Below, one piece after another: positions 36,236 through 48,600 of a DNA stretch of 64,000 nt (positions within the stretch are counted from its first letter, which is position 1; every line of letters begins with the position of its first letter). The notes below the pieces were generated by a model that saw only the letters and a list, made by a program, of their open reading frames with translations, was not told the origin of the DNA and ran no database searches. The position numbers were made by a program, and so were the translations under genes. Source of the stretch: Alnus glutinosa (taxonomy: Eukaryota; Streptophyta; Magnoliopsida; Fagales; Betulaceae); contig NC_084886.1 of NCBI RefSeq assembly GCF_958979055.1, positions 25,522,654-25,586,653 of the forward strand, read 5' to 3'.

Positions 36236-37102
36236 CTACCTGATAGTGACGAACTTGTTGGTACCATGTCTTGCCCAGTGAGTCCTCAAATCAATTGGGT
36301 TAGCAAAATTATAACCTTCCGCTGCAAGTTTTTCCAAGACCTTCTTAAATGCACCCTGGCTCATTTTCCGTCCAGCTATCCTTGCACCCCGCCTTTTGGT
36401 ACTCATTGGCAAAGGATACATTGACACGTTTGTGGTACAACAAGCCGACTGCCAACCACCACACCCCCACCGATAACATTGCTGAGGAGTTCCAGTACAC
36501 GAACAAACTGGAATAGGTATACCCGAGATGTCCATATCAATCCCATTTATGACAACATCCATATTCTTCTTTGCTGGCTTCACGCGTTGGACCGAAGAAT
36601 TGTTATTATCCCTAGGCTTCCTCGGCTTTTTTGCTTTTGGGGTTTTTGGGGCACCCCCATTCTGCCTTTTCTTCAGTTGACTGCCTTCACTTTTAATAGG
36701 CTGCTCTTCAATTCTACCCACCCTCTCATCCCTCAACGGATCAGGTGGTTGTAAAATCTGTAAGGAGTGAGGTCCCGAAGTTTGTAAGGAGTGAACTCCC
36801 GAAGTTTCGGGGAGAGCGGCATAATTAGGATTGGGGGGCAACATATTGAGAAACTTATCTCTCTGGTTTGCCCAACTGTCCCTCATATAATTCATAGGGA
36901 CAGGCGCTTCTGAAACAACACAATCCCGAGGATGAAAGGTTCCGTTCGCTGGGTTAACCATAATGCTGTTAGGATCACGCCCGGGCAGAAAATGTTTGGT
37001 ATCACGGTCAGCCATGGTTGACATGAGCTGCAGTCCAAGATGCCCTTTGAAGGACGGCTCATAGTAACCCCAATTGCGCATGTTCAATGCGTCGTCATCC
37101 AT
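36236..37102 (-). CDS. BPC: BASIC PENTACYSTEINE transcription factor, class I (BPC1/2-like)
   Basis: Intact 288-residue protein. It starts MDDDALNMRNWGYYEP, the conserved N-terminus of class I BBR/BPC proteins. An in-frame upstream ATG would add 23 residues that do not fit the family, so 37102 is chosen. A basic nuclear-localisation stretch (KAKKPRKPRD) sits in the middle. The C-terminal DNA-binding domain begins at about residue 200 with CSCTGTPQQCYRWGCGGWQS, Cys at 200, 202, 209, 214, 221 and 222. It continues STKRRGARIAGRKMSQGAF and ends HWARHGTNKFVTIR. BPC proteins bind GA-repeat DNA and recruit repressors such as Polycomb components to homeotic and developmental genes. The gene has a probable leader intron (37108-37918) and GA tracts at its own 5' end. 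I cannot separate BPC1 from BPC2 by eye. Confidence 0.95.
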   Translation of the reverse strand: MDDDALNMRNWGYYEPSFKGHLGLQLMSTMADRDTKHFLPGRDPNSIMVNPANGTFHPRDCVVSEAPVPMNYMRDSWANQRDKFLNMLPPNPNYAALPETSGVHSLQTSGPHSLQILQPPDPLRDERVGRIEEQPIKSEGSQLKKRQNGGAPKTPKAKKPRKPRDNNNSSVQRVKPAKKNMDVVINGIDMDISGIPIPVCSCTGTPQQCYRWGCGGWQSACCTTNVSMYPLPMSTKRRGARIAGRKMSQGAFKKVLEKLAAEGYNFANPIDLRTHWARHGTNKFVTIR

Positions 37103-37107
37103 GACAA

Positions 37108-37918
37108 CTATAAAGATGGAGCCAAAACAGAAACCAAGATTCAATATTTGCCACGTTTGCAACTGATCCATTTACAGCATTTGAACATAGATTAAAGGGG
37201 CCATCGGCAAACCCATTAACAGCATTACAATTAAAACACAAAAAAAAAAATGGATACAAACACATCGTGGATTCTAATATCAGAAATCTGATTGATCATC
37301 AGGCACAATAAGCATTTAAAATAGTACCCAAAAAAAAGGAGCATCAAATAGATCTTCCCATTAAATAAGAACATCAAGCCCCCGTTTGGCTGCTGAGAAA
37401 ACGAAGGAAAAGAAGATGAAAAACTGTTTCCATCTTTTTTTTCTTTTACTTCGACCATACCCGTAAGAAATGAAGATCTCATATCAACCGACCCAGATCC
37501 TGAAATCCGGCTCAGTTGAGATGAGCCTTCCATTTTCCTAGATCCCAAAAGTTGAAATTCGAGGATCCCATCGACGAAAAAGAGAAACTTGAACATCCAA
37601 ATCCTTTCAATTTCCCACATTTTCTCAGCATCCAAACGAGACCCATGTAAAAACATATAGAGCAGATCCCTAATTTCCATTTATGAATATTTCAAGAAAT
37701 TTCGGAAAATCAAAATCTGAGACTGAAAAAACCTAGATCTCTGCAATACGAAGAATCACAAATTCATATTCACAATATAGGCTTCAAGCATATATATATA
37801 TATAAGGAAAAAAAAAATAAGGATGCAAATGACAGGTTCAATAGTACAAGGACCCATATATTCAAAACATGGAAAGAGAGAGAGAGAGGAGAGAGGAGAG
37901 AGGAGAGAGAAAACTTAC
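37108..37918 (-). other. Leader (5' UTR) intron of the BPC gene
   Basis: On the minus strand a donor GTAAGT at 37918-37913 follows CACCCACCCAA, and an acceptor TTTATAG at 37108 lies five bases before the start codon. Leader introns are common in BPC genes. The intron opens with a CT-rich stretch directly after the donor. An open frame of 149 codons at 37231-37680 lies inside this intron and has no family signature. Confidence 0.6.
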
Positions 37919-38078
37919 TTGGGTGGGTGTAAACGGCTCTTTAGGGTTTTGCCCCTTCTGGAGAGAGAGAGGAGAGAGGAGAGAGAAATGAAGAGAGAGA
38001 GAGAGAGAGAAAGAAAGAGAAAGAGATGGGGAGAGAGGAGAGAGAAAGCCCTGGAAATATGAGAGAGAGAGAGAGAGC
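37873..38078. promoter_or_regulatory. GA tracts at the BPC promoter and leader
   Basis: Runs of GAGAGA at 37873-37909 (start of the leader intron), 37962-38047 (leader exon or promoter) and 38060-38078. The encoded protein class binds exactly such repeats in vitro in other plants, so feedback on its own gene is plausible. Only the tracts are seen directly. Confidence 0.7.
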
Positions 38079-38586
38079 TAAAAATGTGTATCTATCAGCA
38101 TATATGGGTTGTCACTATAAAATATAAAGGAAAATCTATCTAAAGGGAAATCCGATTTCTCGTATCCCCCCATGTTGAAGTGGTAAGAGCGGGTGTTGTG
38201 GGCATTTGCCATGTCACAACAAAAGCCTAATTCTTATCTTCTTTTTGTTCGATCTGCATCCCGCACTTCGCCCCCACCTTTCTCTTTTCTTTTTTTTCTT
38301 TTTTTATTCCTTTCTTAAAAAAGACTTAAAAGGTTTTATCGGCTAATTGTAGTGTAAAACTCAATTATTTATTAAATAAATTGTTAACACGTCACTTTTA
38401 TCTTTGGGATATGGACAAATACCACCATGTATTCTGGGTCACATGATAAACTGGTAAAAATTCAACATGGATGAATCTTCTTTCCTACTTCCTCTTATTA
38501 CTTTTACTATTATTTGGTTGCAAATGAGTGCATATCACATAATTTTTTACCCTTTGTAACAGGATAAAGAAAATAATATAGTGAAA

Positions 38587-39613
38587 ATAACATTGTTACC
38601 CAATTTGTTAAATGCTCCTTTCTCTCTTCTCTATCCCATCCCCTGTTTTTTTTCCTGTGCAAACCGCCACTGTGCTCCCTCCCCACCACCCATCTCCGTT
38701 TTCATCTCTTCTCTTTCCACCCTAGCACACACAACCACCCTTACTTCTCCCTTTCTATCATCTATCTCTTCACCCATCTATTATCTTTACAGTTTTTCAA
38801 GCCTTTGGAGATAAGGCATAAGCTCCATCTACCCACCTATCTTACTTGCTTTTTACTTGTTTTTTCGTGTCTTGCGTCTATACACCGGCTGTTCCTGATC
38901 TTTTCCTCCGCCTTCCACCGTGTCTTTTGTTATTTTTGGCAAGGGATTTCATTTCAATTTTTCGGATCTAGATTTACACTTCTCCAACAAAAATTACAAA
39001 ACACGCACCTCACCAACAGGTTCACCGGCGTCTCCGGATTCCACCGGCGTCTCCGGATTTCACCGACGGTCGTTGTTCCCTTCGCCGGCATCTACTCCCC
39101 CACGCGTGGCACACACGCTCTAGAGAGCTCTCTGCTCTCCTTGGCGCGTGGATGTCACGTTTGCGCTCCTCGCTCTCCACCTCGATCGCCACCAGTGTTT
39201 CTGGGCTTCACCAGCGAATCCGGCTGCTGAGAGGCCTCCCCTTGGCGGCGCGTGTGCCCCACGCGCCGTCATGGAATGCTCCCACCCCGCCTTCCTCTGG
39301 ACTGCTGCTGTTTATTTTATTGTTTTTTGGGGCTTACTTGTTGTTTTCCTCTCCCCATGTTCACCCTTGTTTTGGTGATTGGGTCTTTATGACTTAATAC
39401 ACTTGTGATATCACCTTTATTGGTGACCCCGGCTTTGTGGCATCCGTGCCTCGAGTCAAAGGGCTCGCATCTTCGGAAGCATTGCCCCCGCATACTTTCG
39501 TTCTTAGTTTACTTTTTGGGTTGCCCATGCCCTGCTGTGTTTGTGCTTTTTATTTTCCTTTGTAATCGGTTACTGTTGTATTTACAAAAAAAAAAAAAAA
39601 AAATATAGTGAAA
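38587..39613 (+). mobile_element. GC-rich 1-kb retroposon with poly(A) and 12-bp target duplication
   Basis: AATATAGTGAAA occurs at 38575-38586 and again at 39602-39613, directly after an A tract (39588-39601). The insert between is much more GC-rich than its surroundings (especially 39000-39300) and carries a doubled CACCGGCGTCTCCGGATT at 39024-39062. Poly(A) plus a variable target duplication indicates target-primed reverse transcription: a 5'-truncated LINE, SINE or processed transcript. Open frames of up to 141 codons (38805-39230) overlap, with no domain I recognise, and no RT motif is present. Confidence 0.65.
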
Positions 39614-39701
39614 TATGAATTAAATATTTTTTGGCCATAAAAATAAACATCCTTCTTTTTGTTTTATTCACATTTTTAATTTTAAGTATTAACATAAATT
39701 A

Positions 39702-40840
39702 TGGTTGGTGTACCTATCCCCTCGGGTGCTCATCATAAGGCATGTATACTCTAGGGCTCCTTAGGCCCAAACACAGCCAAATCCTCATTGCTTGCTGAAG
39801 GGCCTATTTGTCAAAGGGCTCAATGGCCTATCAAAATAGACCAGGCCAACGGGCCAGGAAGAGGACCGTCAGTCAAACCCAAGCCCAGTCCTATTCTTGA
39901 ACTAGGATGCACCTGCACCTCGATGAGATGCAATACAATCGATTTCCCCTCTCACCAAGTCAAATAACGTGTTACGGGTCTACACTCGGGGAAAAGATAG
40001 ACTAATTAGAATTAGGTTTTAGTCATAAGTCTCCTTAGATAAGGTAAGAGTCGTATCGTCTCTTTAGGAGAATAATGGGTTTATTATAAGGTAAGAGTCG
40101 TATTGTCTGTTTAGGAGAATAATAGATTTATTATCCCTATTAGGAAAAGAAAGAGACTTGCTCATAAAACAATATCTCCATTAGGAAATAAGGGAATTGT
40201 ATCCCATTAGGATTAGGTTTTCTATAAGGAAGGAAATAAGGGAATTATTGTTTCCCATTAGGTTTATTATTTCTTTTATATGTCGTATATTTCATTTTTC
40301 TATTCTACCATGTATCACTCTATAAAAGGAGGAAGTTATGAATAAAAAGTTATGAAGAAAATTATTATTCAACTCTAACAGTTGTTTTAGGAGTTTTAGG
40401 GTTCTTCGAATTACCCTAAAATTAAGAGGCCCAAGATTCCTCGAATTATCCTACCAAAATATATCATTCTTGTTTATTGTTCATCCTCTATTACGGAGAT
40501 CCATAACATAACGATTGCCCCATGCTAGAACTTCCCCCAATCTTCGCGGAAGGGAATCAACCATGCCCTCAACAACACTTGATTGTCTCAACAAATTCAA
40601 GTGTGAGACTCCCAAACCCTAGGAAGGAGAAGTGGGAATAACGAGCCTATATAAGGGGGGGAAGACCCCTCACTAAGTACACATTCATACACATCTTTAC
40701 TCTATCAATTTGCTTTCCCTCCTACTTATTCTAACTTAAGCATCGGAAGTGGCTCTACAACACCTCCGATGAACCTTTATAACTGTTTGTTTTCCCTTCA
40801 GCTTCCTTCTGGTGCTTGGCGTGTGGTCACTGTATCAACA
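39702..40840 (+). repeat. Gypsy LTR followed by primer-binding site
   Basis: The right end is clear: TGTATCAACA at 40831-40840, then GTTGACGCCGTCAATGAG, a mutated form of the TTGGCGCCGTCTGTGGG start of plant gypsy internal regions. Upstream, CTTAAGCATCGGAAGTGG near 40736 and GAGCCTATATAAGG near 40643 are usual R/promoter text. A near-repeat of about 60 bp (AAGGTAAGAGTCGTAT) occurs at 40038 and 40089. The left end near 39702 (TGGTTGGTGTACC) is an estimate, and a second nested LTR near 40320-40500 is possible. Confidence 0.6.
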
Positions 40841-40887
40841 GTTGACGCCGTCAATGAGAAACACTTTCTTTCCTCTAAAATTGCAAT

Positions 40888-41890
40888 TGTAACACCCAAG
40901 AAATAAAAATTTGTATTCTAATTGTTAAGGAAATAAACAAATGCATAAAATACACACTAAGAGATAGAATACAAAGAAAATAAGTGAAGATACACATCAT
41001 AAACAATGGTAGCTGAGATACGACGGATCTCGTATGTGTTAGAGTAAAGAGACAAGAAAAAGGGGATAAAACTTAGGAAAAAATTAGACTTAGGGGATTC
41101 GTTCAAACGGAATGAACAATGTTTGAACAAAAACAGAATCTTCCACATCTCGGGAAGAAACAAAAACTCATTCGATTGAAAATAAAGAATAGAGCATCTC
41201 CATGTATCAGTAGGAAAAAACATGTGATGAATCAAACAAACACAAACTCGTTCGATCGAGAATAAGTTTGATCGAACAAAAATCAATGACCACAAGTAAC
41301 TCAACGCGTGGGGTTAGGTAGGGATGCACGTCAATTGACAAAGCATTTAATGCAAGTTCGTTCGATCAAGCTTAAAATCGTTCAAACAAATTAAAAAGTA
41401 ATCAAGCAAAATTTTATATTTAAAGGATAGAGTGCAAGAGAAAAAAATTGGTTAAAATTTTCTTCATTTAGTGAATGGTCAGAATGTCAGTGAACAACAG
41501 TGTGTGCATCCAACATGTTTGTGAGTATTTGTGAATAAAAATTTAGTATATTAGTGAGTGTTTGATACACGAAGGATATTCATACAAGATTCTCGAATTA
41601 TGACTAAATTTCGTACATTATAATTGTTGTAATGGTCAATAACTGTTATAGACAATATTATTGCTATGTTAGGACTAAATGAAGTATATAGAAGCTATTC
41701 AAATCTTAGAATAAATTGTTGTATTAGAAAGAGTATAATGAAACTTTTATTAAACGTATTGAGGTTATATTGAAATGAGAATATAATAAATTTGTATGGT
41801 ATAGAAAATGTGAAAAATGTAAAATTAAGGTTATTGATAAAAAAAAAAAAAAAAAAACAAAAAACAAAAAACAGTGAGAGAGAGAGAGAG
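40888..41890 (+). repeat. Possible gypsy LTR start (TGTAACACCC)
   Basis: TGTAACACCCAAG at 40888 is a canonical opening, placed 30 bases after the primer-binding site of the preceding LTR, as a nested insertion would be. Repeated CGATCGA/TTCGATC words lie at 41168-41390, and a TATTTAAAGG box near 41420. No matching end was found before 41890, where GA repeats precede another LTR. Confidence 0.35.
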
Positions 41891-41896
41891 ATTTAA

Positions 41897-43026
41897 TGTT
41901 ATAAATGGGTTTATGCCCTCAAAGCCAATTCCTTTTGTATGACATTTTAGTTTATTAAATAAAGTTATTTCTTTGCTGAATTATTTCAAAAACATTAGAC
42001 ATATTATTATATACATGTGCATATTATTCTGTATATATACATGTAGTCCTTAAGTGAGACGCAAAATTTACATCCCAAAGCTCACAAACAACAATTAAGC
42101 AGTAATTTAAACAATAAAATTCTGCAGCAAATATAATTTAAACTACTCAAAGCAATAAATATATGCACACATTAACAACACAAGGTTTTGTTGACAAAGT
42201 AGAAACCTTTTGAACATCTCAAAGGTAAAGCCACTATGTGAGCAATCAAACCTAGAAAATTAATCACTAAGAAAGAATAATACGCATGCATAGTATAATT
42301 ACAACCCACTATAATGACTAAGATCATCTATATGCAGACAAGTTTCTCACTAGCCTCTTGTCCTCAACAGCTCTGGCTTCTCACTGGCGTATATTTCTTA
42401 TATGATTCTCTTACCAACTCACCAGTAGACTTCAATCTGTTTTGTTGATGAAAAACAATGTGGTTTGAATACTTTAAGAGACTTAAGCTTCAATGCCCAA
42501 ACCCTTAATATCTCTTAGTACAATGCTAAGCACTTAATGTTTAGGAACACTCAATATAGAAAGAGAATAACATTGCTCAACTCTTCGAAAATCGTGCCTA
42601 CAAAGTCTTTAAATAGACTTGAGAAAATAGCCCTTGAAACCTAAAGTTGGTTCTAAAAACTACAGCGGGCTTCTAGATATGTCAATGATTTGTTCGAACA
42701 TCATTAGGGTTTCATGTCTTGTAAGAGGGTCATGTCTAGACACCTATGCACACAACAACACATGGTACTCCATGGACAACATCATGTCCAGACATCTACT
42801 AATAGGTCAACGGAAACAGCTCTTCGAAAGTAGACATGCCTGAAAACTAGCGCACATAACTCTTTGGAAGTTCTCTTGTCCAGACATGTGCGCACAGACC
42901 AATGCATGTAACTCTTTGCCAGAAGCCTGTCTGGACAACAAAATGTCTTGTTCAGACATGTGCCACAATATACTTAAGGCACTTGTTTTGGACACTGAAT
43001 AAGCTAGGCCAAATAAAAACCTAACA
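41897..43026 (-). repeat. Copia 3' LTR with polypurine tract
   Basis: Minus strand: opens TGTTAGGTTTTTATTTGGCC at 43026 and closes CCATTTATAACA at 41897. Immediately upstream (43027-43042) is GGCCAAAGTGGGGGAGTT, a textbook copia polypurine tract, which fixes the 3' LTR identity and orientation. Repeated CCAGACATG words (42790-42960) are internal. Only a little internal sequence remains on the right. Confidence 0.75.
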
Positions 43027-43319
43027 AACTCCCCCACTTTGGCCCGATGTTTCCTTAGGAAAAACAAAAGAATTCTCCCCATTTAATCATTCAGTGACAA
43101 AACTTATTACAACGTGCATTTAATTACAAGATCCCTTCAAAACTCAATCTACTCCTATCAAACCACAAAAAGATCTTTTATACTATTTAGTAAGACAAAT
43201 AGTGATTGTTCTGTTTGGTCTCAAGACTCAATCTAATCCTATCAAACCATAAAAACACACAATATATATATCTTTTTAAAACAAAACTGCTTCTAAATTG
43301 CAAAAACATCGAGATAAGA

Positions 43320-44290
43320 ATAACCTTGTTCCCTCAACCAATTGACTCCCATACTAACCCCAAACTAGTATAACACAATTCATGTACTTGAATAAGTTTA
43401 TAGTTGTACATCTAGATGGGTTTGAGACTGCAACCAAATGCACTATTTTTTCTACCAAAATCGTAGATCACCTTGTTGAACACCCACACACCACTATCTT
43501 CTAGACCCGAAACGACCATCGAAGGGAAAAAAATAAAAAAAACCTGCACACACCATCGGTGGTTCATCTTTGTTCTCAACCCAATGTAGCGACTGTTGCA
43601 ACTCTGTTTGATACCATAAACACTCGACTGACACTATCTCCACCGTGGTAGCACCTCCACCTTACGGTCACGATTAACCCACATAGCCCACTCACAATCT
43701 TGAACACCACAAACAACACTACGAACAACGACGAATCCGCATCCCACTGTTGAACTCCACATCACACAACACACGTTGTAACAACCCGCACAACACCACA
43801 AAGCGGTATTCCCGCAACCAAATGACTCCGATATTAACCCAAACTAGTATAACACAATTCCTATACCTGAATAAGTTTATGCTTGTACTAGGTTAGGAAT
43901 AAAGAAGCACACATAGGGTTTGAGCCTGCAACCAAATGCACCATTTCTTCCACCAAAATCACCCAAAATCTCAGATCACCTTGTTGAAGACCCACAACCC
44001 CCACACACCATTACCTTCAGCCATGTCTTACCCTAGACGAGTATTAGATGGAAAAAACTCGTTCACACCACCGGCAGTTCACATTTGTTCTCGGCCCGAC
44101 ATAGCAACTGTTGCAACTTCGTTCGACACCACAAACTCTTGGTTGATACTCTCTCCACCATGGCAGAACCTCCACCTTACGGTCATTGTTAACCCACACA
44201 GCCCACTCACAATCTTCACACCAAGAACATTGACGGATTTGTAGCCCACCGATGAACTTCACACCACACAACACATGCCACAACAACCGA
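43320..44290. repeat. Tandem duplication, two diverged units of about 480 bp
   Basis: Unit 1 from about 43331 and unit 2 from about 43810 match along their length: CAACCAAWTGACTCC, CAAACTAGTATAACACAATT, TGCAACCAAATGCAC, GATCACCTTGTTGAA, CTCCACCTTACGGTCA, CCCACTCACAATCTT. Both lack a long open frame. They lie between a copia 3' LTR and a primer-binding site and are probably internal sequence of the minus-strand element whose LTR is at 44515. Confidence 0.75.
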
Positions 44291-44514
44291 CACCACACAA
44301 CACATGTAGAACACCACACAACACCACTGCACACAACAGAACGACACCCCCCACGGGCAAACCTCACAAACCCGACAACATCACCACAAGCATAGCTATG
44401 TCACCCCACATTCAAACACCACAAACTTGGATTTTTTTTTTTAATGAATGGGCAAAACGGAAAAACATGAAAAAAGAAAAAAGTACAAGAGAATTGAACG
44501 ACTATGATACCAAA

Positions 44515-44820
44515 TGATAGGAACCCAAGGGTTTTCTATATAAAAAAAATATAGAAACTAAAAGGATATATCGACCGTTTCGAAGGGATTAAACCTCCAA
44601 TTGATCACTTCAATGGTATCAATCTCCAATTGTTGCATAAAGCAATTGATGTTTTCATTTATTAAATTTCCTTACAATATCTACATCATTTTATAGAGTA
44701 TTGCGCCTTATTCTAGAAAAATAATTATTATAGAATAATACCTAAAATGGAGATTAAAATAATATGAAATCATAATGATTATGAAAAATATTAGGAGAAT
44801 ATATATTAAGGGAAATATCA
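44515..44820 (-). repeat. Short 306-bp copia-type 5' LTR with tRNA-Met primer site
   Basis: Minus strand: opens TGATATTTCCC at 44820 and closes GGTTCCTATCA at 44515, with TGATA/TATCA ends. It is followed leftward by TTTGGTATCATAGTC (44514-44500), close to the initiator-Met primer site TGGTATCAGAGC. No matching 3' LTR is in the window, and no target duplication could be tested. Confidence 0.65.
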
Positions 44821-45659
44821 TGAAATTTTTTCTATTTTTTGAAATTAGAAGCTTAAACCATTTTCTGTCCCATTAGACTTCTTTTTGTGGTCAATCGAAA
44901 ACGTTTCGGTTTGACAAACATTTTGAGCCACTCCAAAGACTCAAAATTGAGGAAAACATTTTATGTTTTCTAGAAAACGTTTTACACCCAAACAAACGGG
45001 GCCTAAGCTTTTAGACCAAGTTTACTTTGAATATCATAACGTTCAACTTGTCTTGTATTATTGTTAACAAATTGATCGATCATTTAAAAATTTGAAGCAA
45101 TTTTCAGAACTTTTTAGGACTAGCTAGCTAGGTACCTCTTCCAATATTGGAAAAAAGAAATGCATATATGTTCTCATGTTAGAAACCAAATTAAGGCTCA
45201 ATTGTTTTGAACCTTCTCATGAGAAGGGTAGTTGGCCAATAAATATTTCGTTTGTGTCTCTCCTGAAGATAAAAACAACATCTCCCAGCTGACCACAGAA
45301 ATTGTCGGAGCATAAAGGGATTCTAATGGTGGGATAGTTGCATCATCAAATGCATGGTACCTCTAATTTACTCTTAAGAGGCCAGTCATGGCATTCATTG
45401 CCGCGATAGATTTGCAACGGAGTCCATTTTTGAAACATATCATGCACACAGCGGGCCGTAGAAGCTGAGGGAGGCTCTTTTGGGTCTCCTCCAATTTTAT
45501 TTCCCAGGCACCATGTGCGTGAGCATGCAGTACTACATGTAAAAAGGCTGTTTTATTTCCTTAACATATATACTTGAAGTTTCACTTTTATCATAACTCG
45601 ATCGTTCATGCCTACCATATAACTCCTCGATCCTTAGATTATCTTTTGAGGGCATCAAG
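44821..45659. promoter_or_regulatory. 5' flank of the MS1 gene with a MITE-like fragment
   Basis: 44850-45005 is MITE-like (AACGTTTCGGTTTGACAAAC, GAAAACGTTTTACACCCAAA, ending ACAAACGGGGCC) with only one clear terminus. The remaining 650 bases up to the start codon hold the promoter. No specific tapetum element can be asserted by eye. Confidence 0.4.
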
Positions 45660-48600
45660 ATGTCGCATCTGGACCTAATTGGTAGCAAGAAAAGAAAGAG
45701 GGGAGAGAGGGTTTTCAGATTCAAGAGCTTTGGTGAGCCTGGTTACCCTGTTGAGTTTGTAGGGCCATTCCGAGAAAATGTGAAAGCCCTCCTCGAATTT
45801 GGGCATTTCGAGAGTAGCTCATGCAGGCAAATGCCAAGCTGGTCTTTTCTGCTCGAACTCCATCGCCACCCTCCCGTCCAAATCCTTCTGTTTGTTGTTG
45901 AAGAACATGTTGAAGCATCCCTCAATCCTCACTGCAAGCACTGCCAATACGTAGGTAATGTTTTTGATTCTCTTTAACCTTCATTCAATTCATTCTTCTT
46001 ATATATACATTGACTTGAACATATATATATATATATAGCTCATGGCCGGTGCTTCGCTTTTGTATAGCTCAGGCTGGGGCCAGCATATGATTTGCAATAA
46101 GAAGTATCACTTTTTACTGCCTTCCAAGGAAACGGGGGCTACATATTTGAACTGCGAAGCCAATGGGGCAGGTCCACCGAATGATAAGGACTCAAATTTA
46201 GTGGAATCACAGGGCCATCTCATGCATGGTGTGTTTCATTCTAACGGCTTCGGCCATTTGCTGCGTGTTAATGGGGTTGAAATGGGTTCGGACTTGGCCG
46301 GACACCATATTTTGGATTTCTGGGATCGTTTATGCATCGGATTGCGAGCAAGGTGGATTTCTGCTTATTTTGTTTCATCTCATTTCTTTAAAACCTTAGT
46401 AATGAGCTTAACCTTTACCATGATGTTTTGCCGTTTCAAAAGCGAACTAATAATGCTATTTACGGTCTGTTTGGACTTGTGATTTCAATAAGTGTGATTT
46501 AAAAACTATAATTTTAAAATGTGCTTGATATTTAAAAACGTAGTTAAGTATTTTGAATTTAAAATTCCAGTTTAGTTTTTAAAGTTGTGCGTTTTCAAAA
46601 AGTACCTTCCTTGCCTGCGATTTGAAAATGCAGATTTTCAAAATTTTTAAATCACATTTTTTTTTAATTTTTTTTTTTAAGAACGTAATTCCAAACGATT
46701 CATTTTTTGTAATTTGGTTTAAAATCACATTTTTTGTTTACGAAATTACAATGTCAAACACACCTTTAGTAAACTCTTATACAACTATCATATAATTGGA
46801 TGACGTAACAATAAAAATTTAAGATCAGCTAATTTTTACTGCCACGTTATTTAATTATATGATAATTATATATAGAGGAATCTACTAAATTAAAATACTC
46901 AGGCAAAAGAATTAAGACAAAACTAGCGTTCCCTCCCATGATAGATGAAAGGGAATTCTAAACTCAATTTACTTGCTTGTCATTAACAAGCGATATTATA
47001 CCCTTTTACTAAAAAGACTTAATTCTTACCAAAACCTTTTGTTGAACATTAATTTATTTGCCTTTGAACGTCAAAAAAGACATGAACGTTTTACAATATT
47101 GTAAGATGATGGATAATGTCTGTTTTGTTGAGTACCCATATGATCGATCAGTACTATTAGTTGCAACAATGAAAAAGAATCTCCATTAGTTTTCAGTGTT
47201 TTCCTCCTTACAATTAATCTTCCTTGATGGGCCAACAGGTCTAGGATTAAAAGAAAGATTGATGTGAATTTGGCAGGAAAGTGAGCTTGAATGACATTTC
47301 TGAGAAGAGAGGTATGGAATTAAGGCTACTACATGGAGTAGCATACGGGGAGGCATGGTTCAGCCGCTGGGGTTACAGATTCGGGCGTGGAAGCTATTGC
47401 GTTACTCAACCAATGTACCAAAAGGCAATAGAAGCAGTACAAGGCATGCCCTTGTGCTTATTAATCCCCCACCTCGGCACTTCCAACCATGAAATACCCA
47501 TCATCTTCTCCAGATATCAAGCACTTTCAGACCATTCCTTGATCAACCTCGGTGACCTTTTCAACTTCATGTTAGAGCTCAAGGCCCGTCTTCCAAAGGA
47601 AAACTGCAGCTTGGATACGTACAACCCGGGAATCCTGGTGGAAACAACCTGCAGATGGTCGCCTAAGAGGGTTGAAATGGCCACTCGTGTCATAATTGAA
47701 GCTCTGAAGAGGGCCGAATTCAGGTGGGTTTCAAGGCAAGAAGTAAGGGATGCTGCCCGTGCCTACATTGGCGACACAGGTTTACTAGACTTTGTGCTCA
47801 AATCACTGGGAAATCACATTGTGGGAAATTACTTGGTTCGTCGCAGCTTAAATCCTGTCACAAAAGTTCTCGAGTATTGTCTAGAAGACGTGTCCAATGT
47901 ATTCCCCAGTACTCAAGAAGGTTTTGTCGTGACCAATCCCAAAGTTAAGGCACGGTACAAGATCAACAGGGTACAATTAATGAAGGACATGTCGTCTTTG
48001 TACAAGTGCATTCTCAAAGCCCAGAAGCCCGCGGGGATTTTATCATCTATACCCGTGGCTGCCAGGATAATTCTCGACTCCAAGTACCTCATCAAAGAAT
48101 ATTGTGGAGAGCTGCCTTTGAAAGTTGAGTTGGGGTTCCAAGGAAAGCTAAATCTCTACTCTACTGTTCTTCTAAGAAGCAATATTGAAGGTGGTACAGA
48201 CGAAGCATTGATGCCGCCATACGAGTGCGTCACGTTGAAGAACAGTGCTACCGTCGATGAACTGAAGAGACAAGTCCAAGAGAACTTCCGGGAAATGTAT
48301 TGGGGATTGAGAAGCTTTGTGGTGGAATCAGTGTTGAATTTGAATGCGAGGGGAACGGATTTGGTTTTTGGGCTGGTTGAAGTGGGTCGTAAGCTTGTGT
48401 TTGAGGGGAGAACAAACGAGGATGGAATAATTATGAATAATATTAGGCAAATCTACGAATGTGGTCCAAATAGCCATGCTGTGGATTGTGCATGTGGAGC
48501 CAAAGACGATGATGGCGAACGAATGGTTTCATGCGATATTTGCGAGGTTTGGCAGCATACCCGGTGTGTTGGGATTCCAGATAACGAAGAAATTCCACAT

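Noticed and set aside
37231..37680. 149-codon minus frame beside the BPC gene
   Set aside because: Falls wholly within the predicted leader intron and shows no family signature.
38805..39230. 141-codon frame with a hydrophobic start, like a secreted protein
   Set aside because: Lies inside a poly(A)-tailed, target-duplicated insertion and overlaps several frames of similar length, as GC-rich DNA tends to give.
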